Shown here one piece after another: positions 1 through 9,800 of a DNA stretch of 64,000 nt; position 1 is the stretch's first letter; each line of letters opens with the position of its first letter. The translations under genes and the position numbers were made by a program. Origin of the DNA: Chishuiella changwenlii (GTDB taxonomy: Bacteria > Bacteroidota > Bacteroidia > Flavobacteriales > Weeksellaceae). The stretch covers positions 124,001-188,000 of the forward strand of contig NZ_FRBH01000006.1 in assembly GCF_900142565.1 (NCBI RefSeq). Direction: 5' to 3'. The notes below the pieces were generated by a model. It ran no database searches. It worked only from the letters and a program-made list of their open reading frames with translations, and was not told the DNA's origin.

Positions 1-529
1 ATCTAACTTAAGAAAAGTAAAACGTATACAAGATGTAATTGGTGCATTTAATTTGATTCAACAAAAAATTCCTGCAAAATTAATTATTGCTGGAGAAGGA
101 CCAGAATGGGAATTAGCAGATCAAATGATACAAGATTATGGAATTCAAGATAAAGTAAAAAGTCTTGGAATGGTAAGTGATTTAGCAGATGTATTAAAAG
201 CATCAGATTTATTTCTTTTACCATCGGAACAAGAAAGTTTTGGTTTAGCAGCCTTAGAAGCAATGGCAGCTAATGTTCCAGTTATCTCTTCTAATGCAGG
301 AGGAATTCCAGAAGTAAATATAGATGGTGTAACAGGTTTTGTTTGTCCAGTAGGTGATATAGAAATGATGGCAGAAAAAGCAATTTATATTCTAGAAAAT
401 GACCAACGCTTACACGAATTTAGTTTACAAGCAAAAGAACAAGCTATACGCTTTGATAAAAAGAATATTCTTCCTCTTTATGAGGATTTGTATAGAAAAG
501 CTATCGCAAGAGAAAAAATCGGGTTATAA
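1..529 (+). CDS. bshA: BshA-type glycosyltransferase, 3' part only
   Basis: The 5' end of this gene lies outside the window. The frame is open from base 2 and reads SNLRKVKRIQDVIGAFNLI before any internal start. It is the C-terminal half of a GT4-family glycosyltransferase (GT-B fold) with the donor-site signature EQESFGLAALEAMA and then VPVISSNAGGIPE, as in N-acetyl-alpha-D-glucosaminyl L-malate synthase. That enzyme joins GlcNAc to malate in the first step of bacillithiol synthesis. The assignment to BshA rather than another GT4 enzyme rests on the SNLRKVKR..DVI stretch, which I know from BshA proteins. An intrinsic terminator overlaps the stop codon, so the gene ends its transcription unit. 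Confidence 0.8.
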   Translation, partial: SNLRKVKRIQDVIGAFNLIQQKIPAKLIIAGEGPEWELADQMIQDYGIQDKVKSLGMVSDLADVLKASDLFLLPSEQESFGLAALEAMAANVPVISSNAGGIPEVNIDGVTGFVCPVGDIEMMAEKAIYILENDQRLHEFSLQAKEQAIRFDKKNILPLYEDLYRKAIAREKIGL

Positions 530-541
530 CCCGATTTTTTT
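513..541 (+). terminator. Intrinsic terminator of bshA
   Basis: A perfect inverted repeat has arms AAAAAATCGGGTT (513-525) and AACCCGATTTTTT (528-540) and ends in a T run. It includes the TAA stop codon of bshA at 527-529. The flanking A and T tracts make it usable on both strands, but only the plus-strand gene abuts it. Confidence 0.85.
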
Positions 542-732
542 ATTGAATCCTAATATAAATTTTATTCCATAATTTATATTCTTTTTTATGTATCGATTGT
601 AAATGATTATATGATTGTTTTGTAATATTATATTTAATTAATAGTTATTTAATTTTTTATTTATAACATTTATTGTATTGATTTTCAATTAATTAAACTT
701 AGTTTTTATTGTTTATTTTTCATTACTTTGTT

Positions 733-777
733 AACCTAAATAACCTAAATAACCTAAATAACCTAAATAACCAAAAT
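733..777 (+). repeat. Five 9-bp tandem repeats abutting a start codon
   Basis: Four exact copies of AACCTAAAT (733-768) and a fifth with one change, AACCAAAAT (769-777), are followed immediately by the ATG at 778. A promoter-like box TTACTTTG lies directly upstream at 723-730, so the leader of the transcript would consist almost entirely of these repeats. Copy-number change by 9 bp would alter leader length without changing frame. Confidence 0.9.
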
Positions 778-2112
778 ATGAAAAAAAACTACCTTAATCT
801 TTTCATGTCAATATTTTTATTACTGACATTTATTTCATCCAATTGTCAAGTTGGAATAGGAACAACAACTCCCAGAGGAATTTTAGATCTTAATTCACCC
901 ATAGAAAGTAATTTAGGGTTGGTATTACCAGCAAATCTTTCACCAACTAATATAGTGAATCCTCAAGGAGATACTGTTGCCGAAGGGACTATGATTTATG
1001 ATAGTACAGATAAATGTGTAAAATATTTTAATGGGACTTCTTGGTCTGAATGTTTAGAAGAAAATAGTACTGGATCTGGATCTGCTTTAGATGATTCATC
1101 TGTTGTAGTAGAATGTTCTGGAGGCTTTTCTGGTAATTTTATAAAAGAAACGGCTTTATCAGAAGCTACTTACCAAGTTACAATAACTAATAATTCTTTT
1201 TATACAGCAAAATTAAATTTTCAACCAAACGATTTGGAAGTGAGTGGAGTGAGTGGAATAGAAGTATCTAGTGTTTCACCAACAACAATTAATTTAGAAC
1301 CAGAAGCATCGCAAATTATTACTTATAGTTTATCTGGAACTCCACAAGAACATGGAGATTTAACTGCTACATGGAACAACAGAATCTTAAGTTGTACAAG
1401 TACAGTAAATATTGGAGAAGTTGTTAATGAGTCTGTTAAAAAACTCGTTAGAGTAGCCTATTATGCTCGATTTTCAATAGGAAGTATTCAATTTCCAGCA
1501 TTTAACTCTCAACTTAATAATCCAGTTAATTATGGACGAACAGGAACTCATAAAGGAGATTTTGACGGTTTTTCTTTTACCGATATTACATCTACTTTAT
1601 CAAATTTAACTGTTGATCAATTAATTAATTCTTATGACATTATATCAATAGGCTATAGCCATTTAAGTATAAATGATGCCGCTAAGGTTAAGCAATATGT
1701 AGACGCAGGAGGTATTGCCATTATAAAATTAGATAATAATATGGGAACAAGTTTATTAAATGCGTTTGGAGGTACAGGAAGTGTGACATCTGGAAGAGCA
1801 ACACCTGCTACATTAACTAATTCTCATGAAATAAATAATGGGATATTTGGTAATGCAACAAATGTTCAGCTTTTCGGATTTGCGAGTAGTGGTCGAGTTT
1901 TAACTAGTCAGTTGGCTGATGATTCAGAAGTTTTAGGGACACAAGGTAATGTAGCGCAAGTGTTTTTAACGGGTCAAGATAATAGAGCAATATTCTTTTG
2001 GGATGAAGGCGTTTTTAGAAATTCTAGAGTTTCTGGTAATATAATAAATACTCCACAAGAAATAGCTTTACATAATTATATATCTTACATGTTAAGAAAG
2101 AAAGTGTTATAA
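778..2112 (+). CDS. Secreted protein with C-terminal Rossmann-like domain, function unknown
   Basis: The start is placed at the ATG at 778 because MKKNYLNLFMSIFLLLTF is a clear export signal and the upstream in-frame extension is only translated repeat (NLN units). The mature N-terminus QVGIGTTTPRGILDLNSP is the kind seen on many exported flavobacterial surface proteins. A middle region (about residues 110-215) looks like a beta-sandwich. The last 200 residues (from KLVRVAYYARFSIGS) alternate predicted strands and helices, with NSYDIISIGYSHL and YVDAGGIAIIKLD. This resembles the class I glutamine-amidotransferase/ThuA-like fold. No catalytic residues are evident, so no enzymatic role is assigned. 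Confidence 0.75.
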   Translation: MKKNYLNLFMSIFLLLTFISSNCQVGIGTTTPRGILDLNSPIESNLGLVLPANLSPTNIVNPQGDTVAEGTMIYDSTDKCVKYFNGTSWSECLEENSTGSGSALDDSSVVVECSGGFSGNFIKETALSEATYQVTITNNSFYTAKLNFQPNDLEVSGVSGIEVSSVSPTTINLEPEASQIITYSLSGTPQEHGDLTATWNNRILSCTSTVNIGEVVNESVKKLVRVAYYARFSIGSIQFPAFNSQLNNPVNYGRTGTHKGDFDGFSFTDITSTLSNLTVDQLINSYDIISIGYSHLSINDAAKVKQYVDAGGIAIIKLDNNMGTSLLNAFGGTGSVTSGRATPATLTNSHEINNGIFGNATNVQLFGFASSGRVLTSQLADDSEVLGTQGNVAQVFLTGQDNRAIFFWDEGVFRNSRVSGNIINTPQEIALHNYISYMLRKKVL

Positions 2113-2199
2113 TATAAGAATTAAGAAGAGTAACTTAAGTTTTAATGTTTGCAATACTTATTTGAAAATGATATAAAAATAAATTAATCTTTATTAAGT

Positions 2200-2245
2200 A
2201 ATTGCCTTGCTAGATTTACATTTAGTGAGGCAATTATTATTTTTA
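2200..2245 (+). terminator. Probable terminator of the secreted protein gene
   Basis: Arms AATTGCCT (2200-2207) and AGGCAATT (2228-2235), with an inner CTA/TAG pairing, are followed by the T-rich tail ATTATTTTT. It lies about 90 bases after the stop codon at 2112. Confidence 0.6.
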
Positions 2246-2311
2246 ATAAATCATGATATATGTTTATAGTATTAAAAATTAACTCATAATTTAAAACTGA
2301 CAATTTTTTTA

Positions 2312-2328
2312 TTGGCATAAGCTTTGAC
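2312..2328 (+). promoter_or_regulatory. Sigma-54-like promoter candidate for lon
   Basis: TTGGCATAAGCTTTGAC keeps the -24 element TTGGCA and has GG and GA separated by exactly ten bases; the consensus is GG-N10-GC with TTGC at -12. ACTGACA sits just upstream (2296-2302). Transcription would start near 2338. The match is good at -24 and partial at -12, so this is a candidate only. Confidence 0.4.
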
Positions 2329-2451
2329 TTACTTATTACCGCTTTTTATTGAAAGTAAAAAGCAAAGTAAAGAAAGTGATTAAATGCTTTTTTGAAATGA
2401 ATTAGTCAGTTAATATTTCACACACTGACATTTTGAACGTTTAGTAAAATT

Positions 2452-4890
2452 ATGAATATAGACAATTTGTCATTAGCACAAGTAATGGAAGAAGAAATCG
2501 AATTAATTCCTTTAATGAGTAAAGACGAAGAAAATAAGTTGAATAAACAAGATATTTCTTCGGAATTGCCTATTTTATCGTTAAGAAATACTGTCTTATT
2601 TCCTGGAGTTGTCGCACCAATTACAGCAGGAAGAGATAAATCTATAAAGCTTTTAACACAAGCATATAAAGAAAATCGTATAATTGGAGTTCTTTCTCAG
2701 AAAGAAATTGCAGTAGAAGATCCAACACCAGAAGATTTGTATAAAGTTGGTACAGTTGCCAAAATTATGCGAATGATAAAATTACCTGATGGTAACATCA
2801 CTGTAATTTTACAAGGAATGAAACGCTTTGAAGTGATTAAATACCTTACTGAGGATCCTTATTATAAGGCTGAGGTTAAAATTTTAAACGAAAAAGTTCC
2901 TACTTCTCGTAATAAAGAATACCCAATTATTATAGAGTCTGTTCGCGATTTAGCTTTTCAGATTGTAGAAGAAAATCCAATGTTACCATCAGAGGCAGCT
3001 GGTGCAATAAAAAGTATTGAAAGTAATACGTTTTTAATAAACTTTGTAGCTTCTAACTTAACGTTAAGTTTAGATGAAAAACAATTATTGTTAGAAATTT
3101 CTGACATAAAACTACGTGCCATAGAGGTAATGCGTTTTATGAATGTTGAGCTTCAGAAACTAGAATTGAAAAATACAATTCAGAATAAAGTTCGTAAAGA
3201 ATTAGATCAACAACAGAAAGAATATTTCTTAAATCAGCAAATAAAATCTATTCAAGAAGAGTTAGGAGGAAATTCTACAGAGGAAGAAATTAATGAAATG
3301 CGTAAAAGAGCGCTTTCTAAAAATTGGAGCGAAGAAGTAGCCAATCATTTCGATAAAGAAATTGGTCGTCTTTCTCGTCTTAATCCTCAAATGCCAGAAC
3401 ATAACATTCAACGTAATTACCTTGAGTTTATGTTAGAGTTACCTTGGAACGATTTAACAAAAGACAACTTTGATATAAAAAATGCAAAGAAAATCTTAGA
3501 TAATGATCACTACGGATTAGATGATGTAAAAGAACGTATTTTAGAGCATTTAGCCGTTCTGAAATTGAAAGGTGATATGCGTTCGCCAATCTTATGTTTA
3601 TATGGACCTCCAGGTGTTGGTAAAACATCTTTAGGGAAATCGATATCAGAAGCTATTGGGCGTAAATATGTTCGTGTATCATTAGGTGGTTTACATGACG
3701 AATCTGAAATTAGAGGTCACCGTAAAACATATATAGGAGCAATGCCTGGACGTGTTTTACAATCTATTAAAAAATCAGAATCATCAAATCCTGTTTTTGT
3801 ATTAGATGAGATAGATAAAATGTCAGCAAGTGCACATGGAGATCCATCTTCTGCAATGTTAGAAGTTTTAGATCCAGAGCAAAACTCATCTTTCTATGAT
3901 AACTTCTTAGAAATTGGTTACGATTTATCTAAAGTATTTTTTATTGCTACAGCAAATAATATAGGTGATATTCCAAGTCCATTACGTGATCGTATGGAAA
4001 TGATTAATATTGCAGGTTATACAATTGAAGAGAAAACCGAAATAACAAAAAGACATTTATTACCAAAACAATTGGTAGAACATGGTCTAAAAGAGAAAGA
4101 TGTTATATTAGGTAAAAAAGAAATAGAGTATTTAATAACAGGTTACACACGCGAATCTGGAGTTAGAAACTTAAATCAGAAAGTAGCTAAATTAGTTCGT
4201 TCTGCTGCTAAACATGTAGCATTAGAAGAAGAATTTAATGCAAAATATACGATAGAGGATATTTCTAAAATTTTAGGACCATCTATTACACCAGATCAAT
4301 ATGAGAATAACGAAGTTCCTGGTGTTGTTGTTGGTTTAGCTTGGACAAGTGTCGGCGGTGATATTTTATTTATAGAATCTATTTTATCTAAATCGAAAAA
4401 TGGAGGACTTTCTATTACAGGAAATTTAGGAAATGTAATGAAAGAATCTGCTACAATTGCTTTAGAATATATAAAATCGCATGCAGACGAATTAGGAATA
4501 AAATCTGAAGTTTTCGAAAACTATAAAGTGCATGTTCACGTACCAGAAGGTGCAACACCAAAAGATGGACCATCTGCTGGTATAACAATGCTTACGTCTT
4601 TAGTTTCGTCGTTTACACAACGTAAAGTAAAAGCGAAGTTGGCTATGACGGGAGAAATAACACTTCGTGGTAAGGTTCTTCCTGTTGGAGGAATAAAAGA
4701 GAAAATTTTGGCTGCTAAACGCGCAAATATTAAAGAAATTATTTTGTGTGCTGATAACAGAAAAGATATAGAAGAAATTAAGGCTGAATATGTAAAAGGG
4801 ATGACTTTTCATTATGTAAAAGAAATGAAAGAGGTTCTGGATATTGCTTTAACGAATCAGAAAGTGAAAGGAGCAAAGGTTTTAGATTAA
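2452..4890 (+). CDS. lon: ATP-dependent Lon protease (endopeptidase La)
   Basis: Cytoplasmic AAA+ serine protease that degrades misfolded and regulatory proteins. Domains in order are the N-terminal substrate-binding domain (about residues 38-245), a coiled-coil helical stretch rich in Lys/Glu/Gln, and the AAA+ module with Walker A GPPGVGKT (385-392) and Walker [10 protein letters not shown]. The proteolytic domain has Ser708 in KDGPSAG and Lys751 in GGIKEK. The Ser-Lys spacing of 43 equals that of E. coli Lon (679/722), and the length of 812 is normal for Bacteroidota. It is transcribed alone, between its own upstream region and a strong terminator. A sigma-54-like promoter lies about 125 bases upstream of the ATG. 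Confidence 0.97.
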   Translation: MNIDNLSLAQVMEEEIELIPLMSKDEENKLNKQDISSELPILSLRNTVLFPGVVAPITAGRDKSIKLLTQAYKENRIIGVLSQKEIAVEDPTPEDLYKVGTVAKIMRMIKLPDGNITVILQGMKRFEVIKYLTEDPYYKAEVKILNEKVPTSRNKEYPIIIESVRDLAFQIVEENPMLPSEAAGAIKSIESNTFLINFVASNLTLSLDEKQLLLEISDIKLRAIEVMRFMNVELQKLELKNTIQNKVRKELDQQQKEYFLNQQIKSIQEELGGNSTEEEINEMRKRALSKNWSEEVANHFDKEIGRLSRLNPQMPEHNIQRNYLEFMLELPWNDLTKDNFDIKNAKKILDNDHYGLDDVKERILEHLAVLKLKGDMRSPILCLYGPPGVGKTSLGKSISEAIGRKYVRVSLGGLHDESEIRGHRKTYIGAMPGRVLQSIKKSESSNPVFVLDEIDKMSASAHGDPSSAMLEVLDPEQNSSFYDNFLEIGYDLSKVFFIATANNIGDIPSPLRDRMEMINIAGYTIEEKTEITKRHLLPKQLVEHGLKEKDVILGKKEIEYLITGYTRESGVRNLNQKVAKLVRSAAKHVALEEEFNAKYTIEDISKILGPSITPDQYENNEVPGVVVGLAWTSVGGDILFIESILSKSKNGGLSITGNLGNVMKESATIALEYIKSHADELGIKSEVFENYKVHVHVPEGATPKDGPSAGITMLTSLVSSFTQRKVKAKLAMTGEITLRGKVLPVGGIKEKILAAKRANIKEIILCADNRKDIEEIKAEYVKGMTFHYVKEMKEVLDIALTNQKVKGAKVLD

Positions 4891-4914
4891 ACGAATTCTT
4901 TTATTTATAATATC

Positions 4915-4951
4915 AAAATCCGCAAGATTAAATTAGTCTTGCGGATTTTTT
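4915..4951 (+). terminator. Terminator of lon
   Basis: Stem AAAATCCGCAAGA (4915-4927) pairs with TCTTGCGGATTTT (4937-4949), with a nine-base loop and a T run. It also faces the minus-strand gene ending at 4968 and may serve both. Confidence 0.9.
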
Positions 4952-4967
4952 ATGTTTAAGAGATTAA

Positions 4968-5183
4968 TTAGATTAACCATTTTAGCAAAGGAATAAGAAG
5001 TAATAAAACTAAAATGCCGATATAGAAAGCTCTAATTCTATTATAATCATCTTGTTTATAAGATGCGTTTATTATATCATTAAAACTCTTTTTCTTTCCT
5101 AATAATTTATAGGTAATAAAAAGGATTAAAGCTCCTATATAAACTGCTATTTTTTGTTTGAAAATCATGTGTTTATAAAACAT
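4968..5183 (-). CDS. Small two-helix membrane protein, unknown
   Basis: The 71-residue product has two hydrophobic segments, IAVYIGALILFITYKLLG (about 13-30) and AFYIGILVLLLLIPLLKWL (about 52-70). They are joined by a polar loop with KKKSFNDIINASYKQDD. This hairpin topology is typical of small inner-membrane proteins. I recognise no family. The first Met at 5183 and the Met six codons in are both possible starts. It is the last gene of the minus-strand accessory island and ends beside the lon terminator. It could be a real gene or part of the RHS cargo; coding evidence is limited to its membrane-like composition. Confidence 0.5.
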   Translation of the reverse strand: MFYKHMIFKQKIAVYIGALILFITYKLLGKKKSFNDIINASYKQDDYNRIRAFYIGILVLLLLIPLLKWLI

Positions 5184-5284
5184 TTTTTAACTCAAAAGTA
5201 TAATGCTTACGCTAGCTGGAGTTTGCCTTTTGTGTTATTGTGAAATATACATTATATAATAACAACACTTCTGGAACACTAGCC

Positions 5285-5749
5285 TTATCTACAAGTTATA
5301 TTAGGAAAAAATGGATAATAAACAACCCCCCATAAGTTATGCAAAGAGTTTCCTACTATTAAATAATCATAATTATTATTAAGCTTTAACTTTAACTTCT
5401 CTTGTTTCTTCTCAGATATCACGTATAAAAATTTAGCATTCTTTTTAATTATATACATTTTATAGCCTAAGCACTCCAATGGATTTGATTCTTCTTTGAA
5501 TTTTAAAGTATCCTTTTTATTTACAATAATCTCAGAACCTTTAAAAGCTTGTCCACTAAAAAAAACTAAAATTTCATCTTCTTTTTTATTGTATTCTTTA
5601 GGTGTATTTTCATAATACCATTTTTCTATTTTTTTATCTTCATCTGTTTGATTAGAAATGTTTACAAATGAAATATCAGTATTTTTATTAACAGTACATC
5701 CATAAACAAATGCGAAGAAAACCAAATATATATTAAAAATATTCTTCAT
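5285..5749 (-). CDS. Lipoprotein, candidate immunity protein of the displaced metallopeptidase toxin
   Basis: The 154-residue product begins with a lipoprotein signal, MKNIFNIYLVFFAFVYGC, with the lipobox cysteine at residue 18. The mature part is Lys/Asn/Glu rich and has no family I recognise. Its start lies one base beyond the stop of the metzincin-like toxin gene, so the two are almost certainly co-translated. In toxin/immunity systems the gene directly after the toxin tip usually encodes the cognate inhibitor. A lipid-anchored inhibitor would protect the periplasm or outer membrane. The immunity role is inferred from position and from the parallel pair at 6328-6849. Confidence 0.65.
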   Translation of the reverse strand: MKNIFNIYLVFFAFVYGCTVNKNTDISFVNISNQTDEDKKIEKWYYENTPKEYNKKEDEILVFFSGQAFKGSEIIVNKKDTLKFKEESNPLECLGYKMYIIKKNAKFLYVISEKKQEKLKLKLNNNYDYLIVGNSLHNLWGVVYYPFFPNITCR

Positions 5750-5750
5750 T

Positions 5751-6272
5751 TTATTGTTTTTTTTGTTCTTCTAAACTATTTAATCTTGATTGACTTGCAT
5801 TGATAGTATTTATCATGGTATCTGTCTGTCCTTGTTTTACCTCTGTTCCTCCTGAACTACGCATATTTGGAATGTCATTTTCGTTAGAATTCATCATATT
5901 GTTAATATTATCAGGAGTATTTGTTACTTTAGAGTTTTCATCAAAAATATGAGGAACTCCAGCTGCATGTGCAAATTCATGTGCTGTATTTGAAGCATTT
6001 CCATTTGAAGAAACTGTTTGGTCAATAGGATTTCCTAATGTTGCTTTTCCAGCAGTTACTGTAATTTGCCCATCAACAATGCTAGCTCCAGAAAAATCCT
6101 TAGACATATTTAATCCGAATGATGCATTTTTATCCTCTATAACTGATACTGAAAATCCTTCATTTTGTGATAAAATATTACTAACTTCTTGTAAATGATT
6201 TTTTACATAATTATTATCAAATTTATCACCTGTTTGAACGAACACCGCTCCCTTCTTCAGCATTATTAACAA
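5751..6272 (-). CDS. Displaced RHS toxin tip, metzincin-type metallopeptidase
   Basis: The 173-residue frame carries HEFAHAAGVPH (98-108), the full HExxHxxGxxH zinc motif of metzincins. It is followed by NNMMNS (about 124-129), a plausible Met-turn. There is no signal peptide. Directly upstream is an 80-bp copy (6231-6310) of sequence from the main RHS gene, which ends at residue 11-15 of this frame. This is the arrangement of an orphan RHS C-terminal module waiting behind the expressed one. The frame is shifted relative to the RHS reading frame of the repeat: the in-frame continuation stops after GVRSNR. The module is therefore silent or damaged as it stands. The start given is only the first in-frame codon; translation from it is uncertain. 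Confidence 0.65.
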   Translation of the reverse strand: MLIMLKKGAVFVQTGDKFDNNYVKNHLQEVSNILSQNEGFSVSVIEDKNASFGLNMSKDFSGASIVDGQITVTAGKATLGNPIDQTVSSNGNASNTAHEFAHAAGVPHIFDENSKVTNTPDNINNMMNSNENDIPNMRSSGGTEVKQGQTDTMINTINASQSRLNSLEEQKKQ

Positions 6273-6310
6273 TATGTTTATTATCAGATTCTACAAGTGT
6301 ATTTAGCTGG
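6231..6310 (-). repeat. 80-bp copy of RHS coding sequence, matches 7183-7262
   Basis: Bases 6231-6310 match 7183-7262 at 78 of 80 positions without gaps (differences at 6234 and 6254). In the RHS gene this segment encodes the linker [20 protein letters not shown] and GVRS between core and toxin tip. The copy ends exactly where the displaced toxin begins to differ. Confidence 0.95.
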
Positions 6311-6327
6311 CTTTTGTTGTTTTAAAA

Positions 6328-6849
6328 TTATTTTTTATATAAAATAGTTAATCCTAAATAATCATTATTGTTGATTTGATAGCCCATTTTTGAATATAAA
6401 TATAGAACGGTTTCAACTTCAGATATTGTAGTTATTTCATTCTTTAAAATTCTTGTACTATCAGACTCAGGATAACTTGTGTAATCTATAAATACTTTAT
6501 TCCCTTTGTTGTGAAGATTTAGAATTTTTTTATTAATGTATATAGAATCTAATCCTTTATACTGTATTTTGTTGTTAAATAAATCTGATAAGTATTTTTC
6601 TGTAGTTAAGTTAGTGTCTTTTTTTGAATAAAAATCATTGTAAATTTCTTTATAGGATATTTTTTTAAAATATTCATTATTTTGACACAAAATATAAAAG
6701 TCTGAAAAATTATATTTAGAGGTATAATTATGATTTTTAATATCTTTTGCTAAATCTTCTAAATAAAAAAAATCATCGTTTTTTTTATTGCATGAATACA
6801 TAAATAGTAAAAATAAAAATAAATAATTATAATATTTTTTTGCCTCCAT
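6328..6849 (-). CDS. Lipoprotein, candidate immunity protein of the RHS metallopeptidase
   Basis: The start is set at the Met at 6849 because [20 protein letters not shown] is a proper lipoprotein signal with the lipobox cysteine at residue 20. The longer frame adds 14 polar residues in front. The gene overlaps the 3' end of the RHS gene by 23 bases, implying translational coupling. The mature protein is 154 residues, very rich in Asn, Lys, Tyr and Ile, and extremely AT-rich at the DNA level, like many mobile immunity genes. I recognise no family. The position directly after the toxin tip and the parallel lipoprotein after the second toxin suggest an extracytoplasmic inhibitor of the HEMSH peptidase. 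This role is an inference. Confidence 0.65.
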   Translation of the reverse strand: MEAKKYYNYLFLFLLFMYSCNKKNDDFFYLEDLAKDIKNHNYTSKYNFSDFYILCQNNEYFKKISYKEIYNDFYSKKDTNLTTEKYLSDLFNNKIQYKGLDSIYINKKILNLHNKGNKVFIDYTSYPESDSTRILKNEITTISEVETVLYLYSKMGYQINNNDYLGLTILYKK

Positions 6850-9800
6850 AAGTAGTTCTTTTATATTGAGATTTTCTAACTCTATTTTCATTTGAAACAG
6901 CTCTTTTCTCTGTAGGACTTAGGTGTTTGTTTCCTTTTAAACTATTACCACTTTTTCTCATGTTGTTTTCCCATTGTACTTCATCCTTCATATTACCTGT
7001 ATCAAAATCATATTGATGACTCATTTCATGAACAACAATAGTTAAATTTGAATCAGGAACTCCTTCGATATCTTTAAATCTCTTTTTTTCTGAATCAGAG
7101 AAATTAAAACCTGTCAATGTACCAACACCTTCTCCATTGCTAACTTTCTTTTCTATTTCGCTATTATTTGTGCCAATTTCACTGTCTGAACGAACACCGC
7201 TCCCTCCTTCAGCATTATTAACAATATGTTTATTATCAGATTCTACAAGTGTATTTAGCTGGTTTTTTAGTACAGAGTCACTTGAATTTTCAATAGTTCT
7301 CAAAGTTGTCAAATATTTATACATTGTACCATTATTACCAATTTTCTCTTTTCCTGGATTATATCTTCTTCCATCTGGATGATAGAAATTACCATTTCTA
7401 TATGTAAAATCATAATTTTTGTTGTCTTTAGTGATTACTCTAAAAATAATGTCTTCTGGAGAATTCCCATCAGGATCTATAAAACGAATAGGATTATTAA
7501 ATGCATAATTGTAAGGTGAATGACGACGCATTTGTTCAGCCAACGGATCAATATTAAACCAGCGCCCAATAGCAGGATCGTAATTACGAGCACCGTAATC
7601 ATATAGGTTAATATCTAAGTCTGTTTGTAACTCTTTCCCGTTGTATTTGTACTGGTAATTACTATTTCCAATTGTTGTAGGAGTGTATCCGCTGTGTTTT
7701 AATCCAAATGGATAATAGTTATTTTCTTCTAAAACCTCCACTAGAGATGAGCAAGGATTATTAAAATTTGATAATCTCATTTCAGCAGGATTTTCACACT
7801 CTTTTACATTTTCTGCAGAGTTTTTAGTATAGCTTAAACGAACATTACCTAAATGATCGGTATAATTGTAAACATAATTAAATGTTGTATTTCCTTCAAC
7901 GTTTACATAACCTTCTGTTGTTGGGAAAAATTGTAGTTCGATCGGTTCATTATTTCCATTTTTTTTGTATTGGAAACCTCCAGAATAATCTGTTGTGGTA
8001 ATTTGTGTACCATCAGTTACAACTTTTCTTAACTTTACACCACTTGCATCATAACTATAGTTAATTTTTTTAGATGCATTCCAAAGAACTTCTGTAAGTA
8101 AATTTAAATCATTATAACTAATTTTCGTAATTTCTTTGTTTAAATCTTTTATTAGATTTCCATTAAGGTCATAATCGTAATCATTTCCTATTTTATTCTT
8201 ATCATCAAAACCTGCTGGTTCATTATATGAATCAGTAACACTTAATAGTTTATTTGAATTAGTTTGATAATCGTAAGTTAAATCATCAATTGGATTATTC
8301 GCTTTATCTTCTCTTGCTCCAAATCTCAAAATTCCTTTTATGTTTCCATTTTTATCATATCCATTTATCTTTTCAGAATATGCATTTACAACTCCAACAC
8401 TTTCATTGTAAGACATCGCATGAAGCAATCTATTTAAACCATCGTATGAATACGTGTATGACCTTATGTAATTATCATTTATAGATTTCCATTTTGTAGC
8501 AGATATATTTCCATTATAAATAGGACTAAAAGAAGTGTTGTATTCAATTTTAAAAGCAAATAAATCCTTAAATGTACCTGTTTCTTCAATATTAAGATTA
8601 TTAATGTCTGTCATCCAACCACGAATGTTGTATTTGTAATCAACATTTTGTAATGGAGTAGAAGCATTGTCGTTTCCAACTTTTTTAGAAATTAATTGAT
8701 TAATCTCGTTGTACGAGTTTTGAGCAATGTATTCAACAGAACCACCATTTATTTGGTGTGTTTGTGATTTTAATAACTCATTATCATAATAATCAAAAAC
8801 TTCATTAATCGTTATTTCAGGAGTATTAATATCATATAACTTATGTCTGGTAATTGTATTTAAAACTTTTCCTCTAAAATCTAAAGAAGATGAAGTTGTT
8901 TGAAAACCATCTAAGTAATTTTCTAAATGAGTTGTTACAGGACGTACATATTTTGTATCGTAAAAAGTATATGACTTGTTCCATTTTGTTGTACCTAAAA
9001 CATTGGTAAATGTCGCTACTGCTAATCCTTTTGTTTTTGTATCTTTTTCACCTATAAGCTCTTGACCTGCTATTAAAGAACCCGAAACCATCTCTAAACT
9101 TTCGTAATTATCGTAATAATTAACTGTTTGTACAGTTAAACTACCATTAGGAAATTGAGAATTGGTATAATAAATATTTAACTCATTATTTTTGTAAGCG
9201 GTTATTGTTCTTTCCTCGTTATTAGGTGTTCTTTTGTTGTTTAATGCAGATTGCATAGCACTTCTAGTAGCGGTGTTTTTAAAAAAACCAGAATAAACAA
9301 CACGCCCCAATTTATCATACTTAAAGAATGTCCAACCTTTGTTAATTGCTGTACGTTGATTGGCATCTTGTTGTAGAGTTAAACGATCTTGCGTATCATA
9401 AACCATAAACTCTCTTCCTTTTCCTGGAAGTTGCTTTTCAACTAATCTATTTTTATCATCGTATTGGTATTGGTAACCTAATTCAGCTAAGTTATCTATG
9501 TAATTTCCAACCTCTATTAATTTTGGAGGAAGTACATACGTTAAATTTCCATAAACATCATACACATAATACGTATCGTGTCTACCAGATGAATTACTTG
9601 TTATAGCAGGAATGTCAATTCGTTTTAAAACTACCTTTCCTTCTTGGTCTTTAAATTCTTGTATAGGTTGACTATTTTCATCTGTGGTAACCGTTTTATA
9701 AAGCGTATTAGGTAGATAACTTCCATTTGGAATTAAACTTGGCACAAGAGCTGATGAAAGTGAAACATCAAAACGAAGAACCTCTTCTGTGATATTTGAC

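Larger units (their letters stand above)
2113..2451. other. Gene-free stretch upstream of lon
   Basis: This 339-base stretch holds the terminator at 2200-2245, the sigma-54-like lon promoter at 2312-2328 and a hairpin GCTTTTTA/TAAAAAGC at 2341-2363, just after the expected transcription start. I see no convincing small gene in it. Confidence 0.6.

Noticed and set aside
709-777. In-frame upstream extension (TTG start) of the secreted protein gene
   Set aside because: It translates only the 9-bp repeats (NLN units) and the promoter-like box, and would hide the signal peptide starting at 778.
7137-7382. Plus-strand frame opposite the RHS toxin region
   Set aside because: It lies entirely antisense to a gene with strong family support and has no recognisable features; many similar shadow frames were ignored for the same reason.
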